The position numbers were made by a program, and so were the translations under genes. Under the pieces are notes generated by a model. That model saw nothing but the letters and a program-made list of their open reading frames with translations. It made no database searches and was not told the DNA's origin. Shown piece after piece: positions 53,101-61,104 of a stretch of DNA of 64,000 nucleotides. The first letter of the stretch is position 1. Every line of letters starts with the position of its first letter. The stretch is from Massilia mucilaginosa (lineage in GTDB: Bacteria; Pseudomonadota; Gammaproteobacteria; Burkholderiales; Burkholderiaceae_D), in assembly GCF_011682145.1 (NCBI RefSeq), contig NZ_WHJH01000018.1, forward strand, positions 49,438 to 113,437, written 5' to 3'.

Positions 53101-53961
53101 TTATTGCAACAGCGACATGACCATCGAGGACATGCTGTTGCTCTGCTTGAGCATGGCGGTGCCGGCTTGCAGCAGCATCTGGTTGGTGGTCATCTTCGAG
53201 CTTTCGCTGGCGAAGTCGACGTCCATGATGCGGCCGGTGGCGGCCTTGCTGTTGGTGCTGATGTTCGACAAGTTGTTATAGACGTGTTCCAGGCGGTTGG
53301 CCGAGGCGCCCAGCGAGGAACGCACGGTGCCGATCGAGGCGATCGCGGTCGAGAGCTTGTCGATCGAGGTCGAGGCCGAGCCGGCGGCGGTCAGTTCGGT
53401 GCCGACCGAGTTCGGGGTGACGTAGTTGGCGGTGGTGGCGGTCACGTCGGCGACCAGGGTGGTCATGCTGCCCGACATATCGACCGTCATTTTTTCGCTG
53501 GTGCTCGAACCGATCTGGAACGTCATGGCCGAGGCGATGGTGCCGCCGACGAGCAGCTTGGCGCCGCCGAATGTTGTATTGGTCAGAACGTTGTTCAGTT
53601 CGGTACCCAGGGCATCGTATTCCGACTGCATCGCGGTCTTGTCGGCGGCGGTCGAGGAGGCATCGGCCGCTTGCGTGGCCAGATCCTTCATGCGCACCAG
53701 CATGTTGCTCACTTCGTCGAGCGCGCCTTCGGCGGTTTGCAGCATCGAGGTCGAGTTCTGGGTGTTGCGCATCGCAACGGCCATGCCGCTGGTCTGGGCT
53801 TTCAGGCGGGTGGCGATTTGCAGGCCGGCGGCGTCGTCCATCGACGAATTGATGCGGTAGCCGGTCGACAGGCGGGTCATCGAGGTCGACAGCGAACCCT
53901 GGGTGCGGTTGATCGAATTTTGCGCGGACAGGGCGGCGTTGTTGGTGTGAAGGCTCAGCAT
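53101..53961 (-). CDS. Flagellin 3 (short, LafA-like)
   Basis: The 286-residue paralogue shares its D0/D1 ends with the others. Its centre reads MTVDMSGSMTTLVADVTATTANYVTPNSVGTELTAAGSASTSIDK. It is closest to flagellins 1 and 4. ATG 53961 follows a ribosome-binding site (AGGAG). Upstream lie the leader hairpin and the TTAA-N16-GTCGCCTT promoter motif. Confidence 0.93.
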   Translation of the reverse strand: MLSLHTNNAALSAQNSINRTQGSLSTSMTRLSTGYRINSSMDDAAGLQIATRLKAQTSGMAVAMRNTQNSTSMLQTAEGALDEVSNMLVRMKDLATQAADASSTAADKTAMQSEYDALGTELNNVLTNTTFGGAKLLVGGTIASAMTFQIGSSTSEKMTVDMSGSMTTLVADVTATTANYVTPNSVGTELTAAGSASTSIDKLSTAIASIGTVRSSLGASANRLEHVYNNLSNISTNSKAATGRIMDVDFASESSKMTTNQMLLQAGTAMLKQSNSMSSMVMSLLQ

Positions 53962-53997
53962 GGTCAAACTCCTCGGTAGTGGTAGTGGGTATTTGTC

Positions 53998-54021
53998 GGA
54001 GCCGCGCTGTTGCCGCGCTCT
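53998..54021 (-). promoter_or_regulatory. Leader hairpin of flagellin 3
   Basis: On the minus strand AGAGCGCGG and GCGCGGCTCC flank a loop of about five bases. Confidence 0.5.
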
Positions 54022-54030
54022 TACAAGGAC

Positions 54031-54058
54031 AAGGCGACGCTTTCATCCGGCTCATTAA
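54031..54058 (-). promoter_or_regulatory. Sigma-28-type promoter motif of flagellin 3
   Basis: On the minus strand TTAA (54058-54055), 16 nt, GTCGCCTT (54038-54031). Confidence 0.68.
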
Positions 54059-54120
54059 GTTCCACACGGAAATTTTATTGACAATTGTCAAGCCAATCAC
54101 GGCACGGCGCGGACAGACGT

Positions 54121-54149
54121 AAAAAAAGCCAGCCGGGTGGACGGCTGGC
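54121..54149 (-). terminator. Terminator of flagellin gene 4
   Basis: GCCAGCC (54128-54134) and GGCTGGC (54143-54149), with a plus-strand A run 54121-54127. Confidence 0.8.
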
Positions 54150-54186
54150 CTTCGGGGACCCGGCTTGCAGCCGGGGCTGCTGATGA

Positions 54187-55047
54187 TTATTGCAGCAGCG
54201 ACATGACCATCGAGGACATGCTGTTGCTCTGTTTCAGCATGGCGGTGCCGGCTTGCAGCAGCATCTGGTTGGTGGTCATCTTCGAGCTTTCGCTGGCGAA
54301 GTCGACGTCCATGATGCGGCCGGTGGCGGCCTTGCTGTTGGTGCTGATGTTCGACAAGTTGTTGTAGACGTGTTCCAGGCGGTTGGCCGAGGCGCCCAGC
54401 GACGAGCGCACGGTGCCGATCGAGGCGATCGCGGTCGACAACTTGTCGATCGTGGTCGAGGCGGTGCCGGCGCCGGTCAGTTCGGTGCCGACCGTGTTCG
54501 GGGCGGCGTAGTTGGCGGTGGTGGCGGTCACGTCGGTGACCAGGGTGCCCATGCTGGTTGACATATCGACCGTCATTTTTTCGCTGGTGCTCGAACCGAT
54601 CTGGAACGTCATGGCCGAGGCGATGGTGCCGCCGACGAGCAGCTTGGCGCCGCCGAAGGAGGTGTTGGTCAGAACGTTGTTCAGTTCGGTACCCAGGGCA
54701 TCGTATTCCGACTGCATCGCGGTCTTGTCGGCGGCGGTCGAGGAGGCATCGGCCGCTTGCGTGGCCAGATCCTTCATGCGCACCAGCATGTTGCTCACTT
54801 CGTCGAGCGCGCCTTCAGCCGTTTGCAGCATCGAGGTCGAGTTCTGGGTGTTGCGCATCGCAACGGCCATGCCGCTGGTTTGAGCTTTCAGGCGGGTCGC
54901 GATCTGCAGGCCGGCGGCGTCGTCCATCGACGAATTGATGCGGTAGCCGGTCGACAGGCGAGTCATCGAGGTCGACAGCGAACCCTGGGTGCGGTTGATC
55001 GAATTTTGTGCGGACAGGGCAGCGTTGTTTGTGTGAAGGCTCAGCAT
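54187..55047 (-). CDS. Flagellin 4 (short, LafA-like)
   Basis: The 286-residue paralogue is nearly identical to flagellins 1 and 3 outside the central segment (MTVDMSTSMGTLVTDVTATTANYAAPNTVGTELTGAGTASTTIDK). The ATG at 55047 is chosen; the open frame reaches to 55188 but without support. The promoter motif TTAA-N16-GTCGTCTT lies 65-92 bp upstream, with the leader hairpin between. It is the first gene of the four in reading order. All four copies retain the D0/D1 sequences needed for export and polymerisation. Confidence 0.93.
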   Translation of the reverse strand: MLSLHTNNAALSAQNSINRTQGSLSTSMTRLSTGYRINSSMDDAAGLQIATRLKAQTSGMAVAMRNTQNSTSMLQTAEGALDEVSNMLVRMKDLATQAADASSTAADKTAMQSEYDALGTELNNVLTNTSFGGAKLLVGGTIASAMTFQIGSSTSEKMTVDMSTSMGTLVTDVTATTANYAAPNTVGTELTGAGTASTTIDKLSTAIASIGTVRSSLGASANRLEHVYNNLSNISTNSKAATGRIMDVDFASESSKMTTNQMLLQAGTAMLKQSNSMSSMVMSLLQ

Positions 55048-55079
55048 GATCAAACTCCAGTGTAGGGGGTGGGGACTTC

Positions 55080-55102
55080 GGAGTCGCGTTGCTTCGCGCT
55101 CT
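55080..55102 (-). promoter_or_regulatory. Leader hairpin of flagellin 4
   Basis: On the minus strand AGAGCGCG and CGCGACTC flank a short loop; the second arm has one substituted or bulged base relative to the other copies. Confidence 0.45.
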
Positions 55103-55111
55103 CCCAAGTAC

Positions 55112-55139
55112 AAGACGACCGTTTGGCCGAAGTCATTAA
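55112..55139 (-). promoter_or_regulatory. Sigma-28-type promoter motif of flagellin 4
   Basis: On the minus strand TTAA (55139-55136), 16 nt, GTCGTCTT (55119-55112). Confidence 0.68.
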
Positions 55140-55315
55140 GTGCCGTACGGAAATAATTTGAATTATTTTTATCCGGCTGGAAAGACAATCACAAAAATAC
55201 GTTATTTTCCTTTGTAATTAATGACTTAGCGAATGCGGGATACGCTTGAGGACCGACAAGGCCGCGCTGCTTGGCACGCGCAAGATGGTTTTTTTGTCAT
55301 CAACCGGGACCCATC

Positions 55316-56167
55316 ATGAATTGCACCGTACCCAAATTATCCGTTTTACTTGCCAGTCTGCTATGCGTGATCGCGTGCGCCATCGCCCAGCCGCTCCCGC
55401 CGACGGCGAAGACCGGCAAGGCCCTGCGCAGCGTTGTTGTCGACGGCACAACGCTGGTGCTGGACGGCCAGCGCCTGCTTGCGCGGCTGAGCGACGGGTC
55501 CAGCACGCATTACTTCTATAAACAAGGCAGGCTGCACAACCTGCACCATTCGGATGGCCGCTTCGCCACCTATCATTACGGCGACGACGGGCGGCTCGAG
55601 CGCATCGAGTTATCCGACGGCCAGGTGCAGCGGGCGGACTATCGAGCGGGGGTGCTGGCGTCGATCGGGACCGAGGCTGGCCAGCGCCTGCATTTCGCGC
55701 CGCCGGCGCGCGCGCTGGACGCTGGCGCGTCGGCACTGGCCGGCAGGCAGGGGCCGCAGGCCTTGGCCGGCGCCGCTGCCCCGGCCAAGGCGGCGGCCGA
55801 GTCCCTCAACAACGCCCTGATCGCTATCGACGGCTGGGAAAAGAACAGCTGGGATTGCCGCTTCTCGCCCCACGAGCAAAGTCTGTGCGGTGGCGGCGGC
55901 GGCGGGCGCGGCCCGTTCGACGGCGGCGGCTGGACTGCGGACGACAGCGGCCCCTTCCACGGCGGCGGCTGGAATGGTGCCGACTTCGCTCCTTACCCGA
56001 CCAATCTGCCGACCCGCATGAGCTGCCTGGCGGCGGCGACCTCGACCTTCGAGATCATGCGCGACCAGGTGTGTTCGATGGTCAAGGACAAGGCCATCTG
56101 CACCGCGCAGAATCACAAGCTCTTCGACGAACTCTGGAAAGAGTGCATGGCACAGTTTCCCCATTAA
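55316..56167 (+). CDS. Secreted protein with YD/RHS-like repeat segment
   Basis: The 283-residue precursor has a signal peptide (LSVLLASLLCVIACAIAQ, cleavage near 25). Residues about 60-110 resemble YD-type repeats (HYFYKQGRLHNLHHSDGRFATYHYGDDGRLERIELSDGQVQ). A Gly-rich segment with GGGWTADD/GGGWNGAD follows, and the C-terminal part has four or five Cys (RMSCLAAATSTFEIMRDQVCSMVKDKAICTAQNHKL). This resembles RHS/wall-associated or small secreted repeat proteins, but it is short and I do not name a family. It is followed by an uncharacterised gene 23 nt on, likely co-transcribed. Confidence 0.6.
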   Translation: MNCTVPKLSVLLASLLCVIACAIAQPLPPTAKTGKALRSVVVDGTTLVLDGQRLLARLSDGSSTHYFYKQGRLHNLHHSDGRFATYHYGDDGRLERIELSDGQVQRADYRAGVLASIGTEAGQRLHFAPPARALDAGASALAGRQGPQALAGAAAPAKAAAESLNNALIAIDGWEKNSWDCRFSPHEQSLCGGGGGGRGPFDGGGWTADDSGPFHGGGWNGADFAPYPTNLPTRMSCLAAATSTFEIMRDQVCSMVKDKAICTAQNHKLFDELWKECMAQFPH

Positions 56168-56190
56168 CCCCGAGCAGATGAGGACAGACC

Positions 56191-56631
56191 ATGATGTCGA
56201 TTTCTTCGGATGAGCTTCAACGCATGCATCGCGTGATTTTTTCGGTCCAGCGCCTGAAAGGCATGGCCCACGTCCTGTCGGTATGGATGGCGCACGGGAC
56301 CCTGACGGCCTGGGAGGGCGGGGCGGTCTCCCTGCCGGACTGCGAAATAGTGGCGCTGGCCTATTTCGATGCGCGCCCGGCGCAGGCGGCGCTGCGGCCC
56401 GCCTACTGCGCGGCGCTGCAGGCCGCGCGTCAGCTCGACCACGCCATGGCCGAGTTCCTGGCGCATGGGGCGCAGGGCGACCTGGGTGCCTTGCTCGAGC
56501 GGGCGGGCGCGGCACTGACGATATTCGCAGGCGTCATCGACCAGCTGCCGGGCTACCCGGCCGCAGGAGACGATGCGCCCGCCCTGAGAGGCGAAGCCGG
56601 GCGTTGCCTGGCGCTGCTGCCGCCGCGCTGA
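56191..56631 (+). CDS. Hypothetical protein downstream of the YD-like protein
   Basis: The 146-residue protein has no signal peptide and appears helical (SSDELQRMHRVIFSVQRLKGMAHVLSVWM; AALQAARQLDHAMAEFLAHGAQGDLGALLERAGAALTIFAGVI). I do not recognise it. AGGA 7 nt before the ATG supports the start. It is 23 nt from the preceding secreted protein, so the two may work together, perhaps as a cytoplasmic partner. Confidence 0.5.
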   Translation: MMSISSDELQRMHRVIFSVQRLKGMAHVLSVWMAHGTLTAWEGGAVSLPDCEIVALAYFDARPAQAALRPAYCAALQAARQLDHAMAEFLAHGAQGDLGALLERAGAALTIFAGVIDQLPGYPAAGDDAPALRGEAGRCLALLPPR

Positions 56632-56651
56632 ACGCACGCCTCGAAGTGGCA

Positions 56652-56699
56652 AGCCGGCGCGGTAGCCGGCGCGGTAGCCGACACGGTGGCCGACGCGGC
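56652..56699. repeat. Four 12-bp tandem repeats
   Basis: Units AGCCGGCGCGGT (twice), AGCCGACACGGT and GGCCGACGCGGC directly repeat between the hypothetical gene and the kinase gene. The rest of 56632-56833 contains no gene. Confidence 0.75.
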
Positions 56700-56833
56700 G
56701 ACCGGCTTGCCGCACCGGCTGCACGGCTCGCCGCAGCGTGCTGGACCGCCGGCGCCCGCGCGCCTATCGTTCCTGCTTGCCCCGCATATTCCGCCGACGC
56801 CTGCCGGGGCACAACCTACAATGACGTTTTGCG

Positions 56834-57997
56834 ATGCCCGTGGATTCCTACATGAAAGACGAAACCCCGCTGCTGGTGCCGGTGCTCGCCGCGCTGCCCG
56901 TGTGTGCCTGCATGATCATCCTGGGCATGCCGGCGATCGGCCACGGCTACGCGCCAGCGTTCCGCGCCTTGTATTTCGCCGCCTGCCTGGCCTGGACGGT
57001 TCCGCTGACCTTGCTGCAACGCGCCCTGTGGCGCCGCGGCACGTCCTGGATGGTCATGCTGCCGGTCTTGCTGGTGGCAAGCTACCCGATGTCGGTGGTG
57101 AACGCGCTGCTGGGACAGTGGCTGGCGGTGCGGCTCGGGGTCGATACCGGCATGCACCTCGACAAGCTGCTGCGCGGACTGGACAATTGCTGGCTGCCCC
57201 TGATTGCCTTTTGCGCCATCCACGCCGTCGCCGCCTATTATCTGGCGTACCAGCGCGGCGAACTGCGCCTGGCCCAGGCCATGGCCGCGGCGCGCGACGC
57301 CGAGCTGCGCGCCCTGCGCTACCAGGTCAATCCGCATTTTCTGTTCAATACCCTCAATGCCATTTCGGCCCTGGTATCAAGCGGCGCCAATGACGACGCC
57401 AACCGCATGCTGGCGCGCGTGGCCGACTTCTTGCGCGCCACCCTGGCCCACGGCGATGCGCATGAGCACGCGCTGGCCGACGAACTGGCGCTGACCGAAG
57501 CCTATCTCGACATCGAAAAGGTGCGGCTGGGCGAGCGCCTGCGGATGACGATCAAGGTCGGCCCCGGCCTGCTGGACGCGCCGGTGCCGTATCTGCTGCT
57601 GCAACCGCTGGTGGAGAACGCTATCCGCCATGGCATCGCCCCCAATACCGGAGCAGGCCGGCTCGATATCAGCGTCGAGCGCGACGGCGCGCTGCTGCGG
57701 ATCGCGGTGCGCAACGACGGCGTGGCGCCAGCGGCGGCATCGTCCGGCGGCGGGATCGGTCCGGCCGGGATAGGTCCGGCCAGGATGGGCCCGGCCAGGA
57801 TAGGCCCGGCCAGGATAGGCCCGGCCAGGATAGGCCCGGCCAGGATAGGCCTGGCCAACGTCGGCGCGCGCCTGCGCCAGTTGTACGGCGACACCCACAG
57901 CGTCGACGCCGGCTGGGGCGCGGACGGACGCTTCCAGGTGCGCCTGGCCTTGCCGCTGGCGCCGTCCATGCCGTCCATGCCGGGCCTGGCGGCATGA
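56834..57997 (+). CDS. LytS/YehU-type sensor histidine kinase with a minisatellite in the ATP domain
   Basis: The kinase of 387 residues has four hydrophobic segments in the first 140 residues, the His_kinase motif with His168 (LRALRYQVNPHFLFNTLNAISAL) and an ATP-binding domain with N-box LLLQPLVENAIRHGIAP near 255-270. The G-box region, normally GxGxGLxN, contains seven tandem pentapeptides (GIGPA, GIGPA, RMGPA, RIGPA x3, RIGLA) before NVGARLRQLYG, encoded by 57752-57856. This adds about 30 residues to the ATP lid. The gene overlaps its regulator by 4 nt at most. The start may be Met1 or Met7; neither has a strong ribosome-binding site. Confidence 0.85.
   Translation: MPVDSYMKDETPLLVPVLAALPVCACMIILGMPAIGHGYAPAFRALYFAACLAWTVPLTLLQRALWRRGTSWMVMLPVLLVASYPMSVVNALLGQWLAVRLGVDTGMHLDKLLRGLDNCWLPLIAFCAIHAVAAYYLAYQRGELRLAQAMAAARDAELRALRYQVNPHFLFNTLNAISALVSSGANDDANRMLARVADFLRATLAHGDAHEHALADELALTEAYLDIEKVRLGERLRMTIKVGPGLLDAPVPYLLLQPLVENAIRHGIAPNTGAGRLDISVERDGALLRIAVRNDGVAPAAASSGGGIGPAGIGPARMGPARIGPARIGPARIGPARIGLANVGARLRQLYGDTHSVDAGWGADGRFQVRLALPLAPSMPSMPGLAA
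57752..57856. repeat. Seven 15-bp tandem units within the kinase gene
   Basis: Seven units of 15 bp, based on AGGATAGGCCCGGCC. The central ones are identical, and the outermost vary. They lie in frame in the G-box of the kinase, so slippage would alter the protein by whole pentapeptides. Confidence 0.95.
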
Positions 57998-58752
57998 TGC
58001 GCGTTGCCGTGATCGACGACGAACCGCTGGCCCGGCTGGCGGTGACGGCGCGCCTGGCGCGGCGCACCGGCTTTTGCGTGGTGGCCGAATACGGCGACGG
58101 CGCCAGCGCCGCCAGCGCCTTGCCCGCCTTGCAGCCGGACCTGCTGTTCGTGGACGTCGACATGCCCGGCAAAAGCGGCCTCGAATTGCTGGCCGCGTTG
58201 CCGCCGGCCACCCGGCCGATGGCCGTCCTGCTCACCGCCTACGACAATTTTGCGATCCAGGCCTTCGGACTCGATGTGCTCGACTATCTGCTCAAGCCGG
58301 TCGACGAGGAGCGCTTCGACGAGGCGCTGGAACGCGCGCGGCGCGCCTTTCCGTATCGCCGCGCGCAGGGCGGGCACGCCACTGCGGCCCCGGCGCTTGC
58401 CCCGCTCGCGCTGCGCACCTTTACGGTCCGGGTCGGCACACGCACGGTGCTGGTCGGCGCCGCCGATGTCGAGCGCATCGAGGCCGATGGCGACTATGCA
58501 ACCCTGTACGCGGGCGACAAAACGTATCTGGTGCGCGAGCGCCTCGCCACGCTGGCCGGGCGCCTCGACCCGCGCCAGTTCCAGCGGGTGCACCGTTCCT
58601 GCATCGTGCGGCTCGACATGATCGCCGAACTGCGCGCCCTGACCAACCGCGATGCGCTGCTGCGCCTGCGCGACGGCAGCCTGCTGCGCGCCAGCCGTAC
58701 GTATATGCCGGCGCTGATGGCCGCGCTGGCGGCCGAATCGCCGCCCCCTTGA
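57994..58752 (+). CDS. LytTR-type response regulator
   Basis: The 252-residue regulator has a receiver domain (VAVIDDEPLARLAV; phospho-acceptor Asp54 in LLFVDVDMPG; Lys in YLLKPVDEERF) and a LytTR DNA-binding domain at about 140-245 (FTVRVGTRTVLVGAADVERIEADGDYATLYAGDKTYLVRERLATLAGRLDPRQFQRVHRSCIVRLDMI). It overlaps the kinase stop by 4 nt (ATG 57994) or by 1 nt (ATG 57997). It pairs with the LytS-type kinase and lies upstream of an acyltransferase, 31 nt away. Confidence 0.9.
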   Translation: MMRVAVIDDEPLARLAVTARLARRTGFCVVAEYGDGASAASALPALQPDLLFVDVDMPGKSGLELLAALPPATRPMAVLLTAYDNFAIQAFGLDVLDYLLKPVDEERFDEALERARRAFPYRRAQGGHATAAPALAPLALRTFTVRVGTRTVLVGAADVERIEADGDYATLYAGDKTYLVRERLATLAGRLDPRQFQRVHRSCIVRLDMIAELRALTNRDALLRLRDGSLLRASRTYMPALMAALAAESPPP

Positions 58753-58783
58753 CCGATCAACTTCACTACCCATCCCGGACCGT

Positions 58784-59908
58784 ATGACCCAGAAAAATGA
58801 CCTGATCCGCGCCAGCGGCCTCGATACCTTGCGCGCCGTCGCCATCGTCCTTGTCTTGATGTCGCATTATTGCGGTTTTGTCAGCGGGGCAGCGACGTTT
58901 GGCGAGCTGGGGCGGGTCGGCTGGGCCGGCGTGGACCTGTTTTTCGTGCTCAGCGGCTATCTGATCGGGAACCAGATCCTGTCCGCGCTGGCGCGCAAGG
59001 AAGCGTTTTCCCTGAAGACTTTTTTTGCCAAGCGCCTGCTGCGCACCTTGCCGAACTATTACGTGGTGCTAGCCGTGTATTTGCTGTTGCCGGATTTACT
59101 GGGCGGCTCCAGCACCGCGCCACTCTGGCGCTTCCTGACTTTCACGCAAAATATCGGACTGGGCTACGGCCAAACCTTCACGCACTCGTGGTCGCTGTGT
59201 ATTGAAGAACAATTTTATCTGGCGCTGCCGCTGGTGGTGCTGGCGCTGCGGCGCTTGCCGCGCCCGCTGACGCTCGCCTGGTGCGTCATCGGCGCGGGCA
59301 TCGGCGCCGGCATGGCCGCGCGTGCCAGCGGGTTTCTGCTGCATGAGTACGATTCGTTTTCCGAGCAACTGTATTACGCGACCCTGTGCCGTTTCGATGC
59401 GCTGCTGCCGGGAGTGGCGATCGCCTTGCTGCGCAATTTTCATGGCGCGCTGTACCAGCGCATCCTCAGGCACGGCAATCTGCTGCTGGCTGCGGGACTG
59501 GCCGCGGTCACTGCCACCCTGTATGGGGTACAGCATGACTTGCCCGATCCGATGCTGAGCACCACGCTCGGCTTTTCGCTGATCGCGATGAGCTATGCGA
59601 TGCTGGTGCTGGCGGCGCTCAGCCCGCATTCGCTGCTGGGCCGCATGCGGGTACCGGGCGCGACCTCGCTGGCGCTGTGGTCGTACGCGATCTACCTGGT
59701 CCACAAGCCGCTGTTCATGGTCGCCGCGCCGCATCTGCGCCGCCTGAAGATCGACACCGGCGCGCCGCTGACCGTGCTGCTGATGTTCGCCGCCGGGATC
59801 GGCGCCGGCTGGCTGCTGTTCCGCGTGGTCGAAACACCGTTCATGCAGCTGCGCGCGCGCTGGTATCCCGCGCAGCGGGGCGGGGCGGGGCTGGCGCCGG
59901 CGTTGTAA
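58784..59908 (+). CDS. Acyltransferase 3 family membrane protein (OafA-like)
   Basis: The 374-residue polytopic protein has about ten hydrophobic segments and the acyltransferase-3 hallmark R-x10-H (Arg17-His28 in LDTLRAVAIVLVLMSHYCGF). Further on are the motifs VDLFFVLSGYLIGNQIL and FTHSWSLCIEEQFYLALPL. Such enzymes O-acetylate LPS, exopolysaccharide or macrolides at the membrane. It follows the LytTR regulator by 31 nt and may be in the same transcript, which suggests a regulated envelope modification; the substrate is unknown. Confidence 0.85.
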   Translation: MTQKNDLIRASGLDTLRAVAIVLVLMSHYCGFVSGAATFGELGRVGWAGVDLFFVLSGYLIGNQILSALARKEAFSLKTFFAKRLLRTLPNYYVVLAVYLLLPDLLGGSSTAPLWRFLTFTQNIGLGYGQTFTHSWSLCIEEQFYLALPLVVLALRRLPRPLTLAWCVIGAGIGAGMAARASGFLLHEYDSFSEQLYYATLCRFDALLPGVAIALLRNFHGALYQRILRHGNLLLAAGLAAVTATLYGVQHDLPDPMLSTTLGFSLIAMSYAMLVLAALSPHSLLGRMRVPGATSLALWSYAIYLVHKPLFMVAAPHLRRLKIDTGAPLTVLLMFAAGIGAGWLLFRVVETPFMQLRARWYPAQRGGAGLAPAL

Positions 59909-60105
59909 CGGCGGCGCCAAAAGCGGCGGCGGCAGGATCGCCCGGCGCCATCTTTGATATGATGCGTCTTTCGGGTGCGGTCATGCGGACTTTCCGCGTC
60001 CGCATTCCCGGCGCGGGCGCGCCCCTGCCGCCCGCTGGCATGACCGACACTATTGACATTTCCGCAGCCGCTGCGCAGCACGGCTGACATCACAGGTAAA
60101 ACCAC

Positions 60106-61104
60106 TTGAAATCAACGAATTACCGGGGCAGGACGCTCTCTGTCGCCCCCATGATGGATTGGACTGACCGCCATTGCCGCAAGTTCCATCGCGAAATCAC
60201 CCGCCATACCTGGCTGTACACCGAGATGGTGACCACCGGCGCGCTGGTGTACGGCGACGTCGAACGCCACCTGCGCTTCAATGAAGAAGAGCATCCGGTG
60301 GCCCTGCAACTGGGCGGCAGCGATCCGGCCGATCTGGCCACCAGCGCCAGGCTGGGCCAGCAATGGGGCTACGACGAAATCAACCTGAACTGCGGCTGCC
60401 CGTCGGAGCGGGTGCAGAAGGGCGCGTTCGGCGCCTGCCTGATGGCCGAGCCGCAACTGGTGGCCGATTGCGTGAAAGCCATGCGCGACGCCGTCAGCAT
60501 CGACGTCACCGTCAAGCACCGCATCGGCATCGACCGCAACGAGGAATATGGCTTCGTGCGCGATTTCGTCGGCACCATCGCCGATGCCGGCTGCAAGACC
60601 TTCATCGTGCATGCGCGCAACGCGATCCTGAAAGGCTTGTCGCCCAAGGAAAACCGCGAGATTCCGCCGCTGAAGTACGAGGTGGCATACCAGCTCAAGC
60701 GCGAGTTTCCGGACCTGGAAATCATCATCAACGGCGGCATCAAGACCTCCGACGAGATCGCGCTGCACCTGGAACACGTCGATGGCGTGATGCTGGGGCG
60801 CGAGGCGTATCACAATCCCTACGTCATGGCCGAGTACGACGCGCGCTTCTACGGCGACGATGCGGCGGTCAAGACGCGCGAGGAAGTGCTGGCGGCAATG
60901 ATTCCGTACATCCAGGCGCAGCTGGATCTGCACGCGGCGCGCGGCTTGAAACTGAACAGCATCACGCGCCACATGCTGGGCCTGATGGCCGGGCTGGGCG
61001 GGGCGCGCAGTTTCCGCCAGGTGATGTCCGACCCGAAACGGCTGGCGGCGGCCGATCCGCACCTGCTGCTCGCAGCGGCGGCCGGCATGCGTCGGCCGGG
61101 CTAG
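60106..61104 (+). CDS. dusA: tRNA-dihydrouridine synthase DusA
   Basis: DusA reduces uridine 20/20a of tRNA using FMN and NADPH. The 332 residues contain the motif SVAPMMDWTDRHCRKFHR, catalytic Cys98 in NLNCGCPS, and INGGIKTSDEI and MLGREAYHNPY, all specific to DusA. The start is the TTG at 60106 with AGGT 8 nt upstream; no ATG lies nearby in frame. It stands alone between the acyltransferase and the chemoreceptor. The 197-bp gap before it (59909-60105) shows no gene. Confidence 0.95.
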   Translation: MKSTNYRGRTLSVAPMMDWTDRHCRKFHREITRHTWLYTEMVTTGALVYGDVERHLRFNEEEHPVALQLGGSDPADLATSARLGQQWGYDEINLNCGCPSERVQKGAFGACLMAEPQLVADCVKAMRDAVSIDVTVKHRIGIDRNEEYGFVRDFVGTIADAGCKTFIVHARNAILKGLSPKENREIPPLKYEVAYQLKREFPDLEIIINGGIKTSDEIALHLEHVDGVMLGREAYHNPYVMAEYDARFYGDDAAVKTREEVLAAMIPYIQAQLDLHAARGLKLNSITRHMLGLMAGLGGARSFRQVMSDPKRLAAADPHLLLAAAAGMRRPG

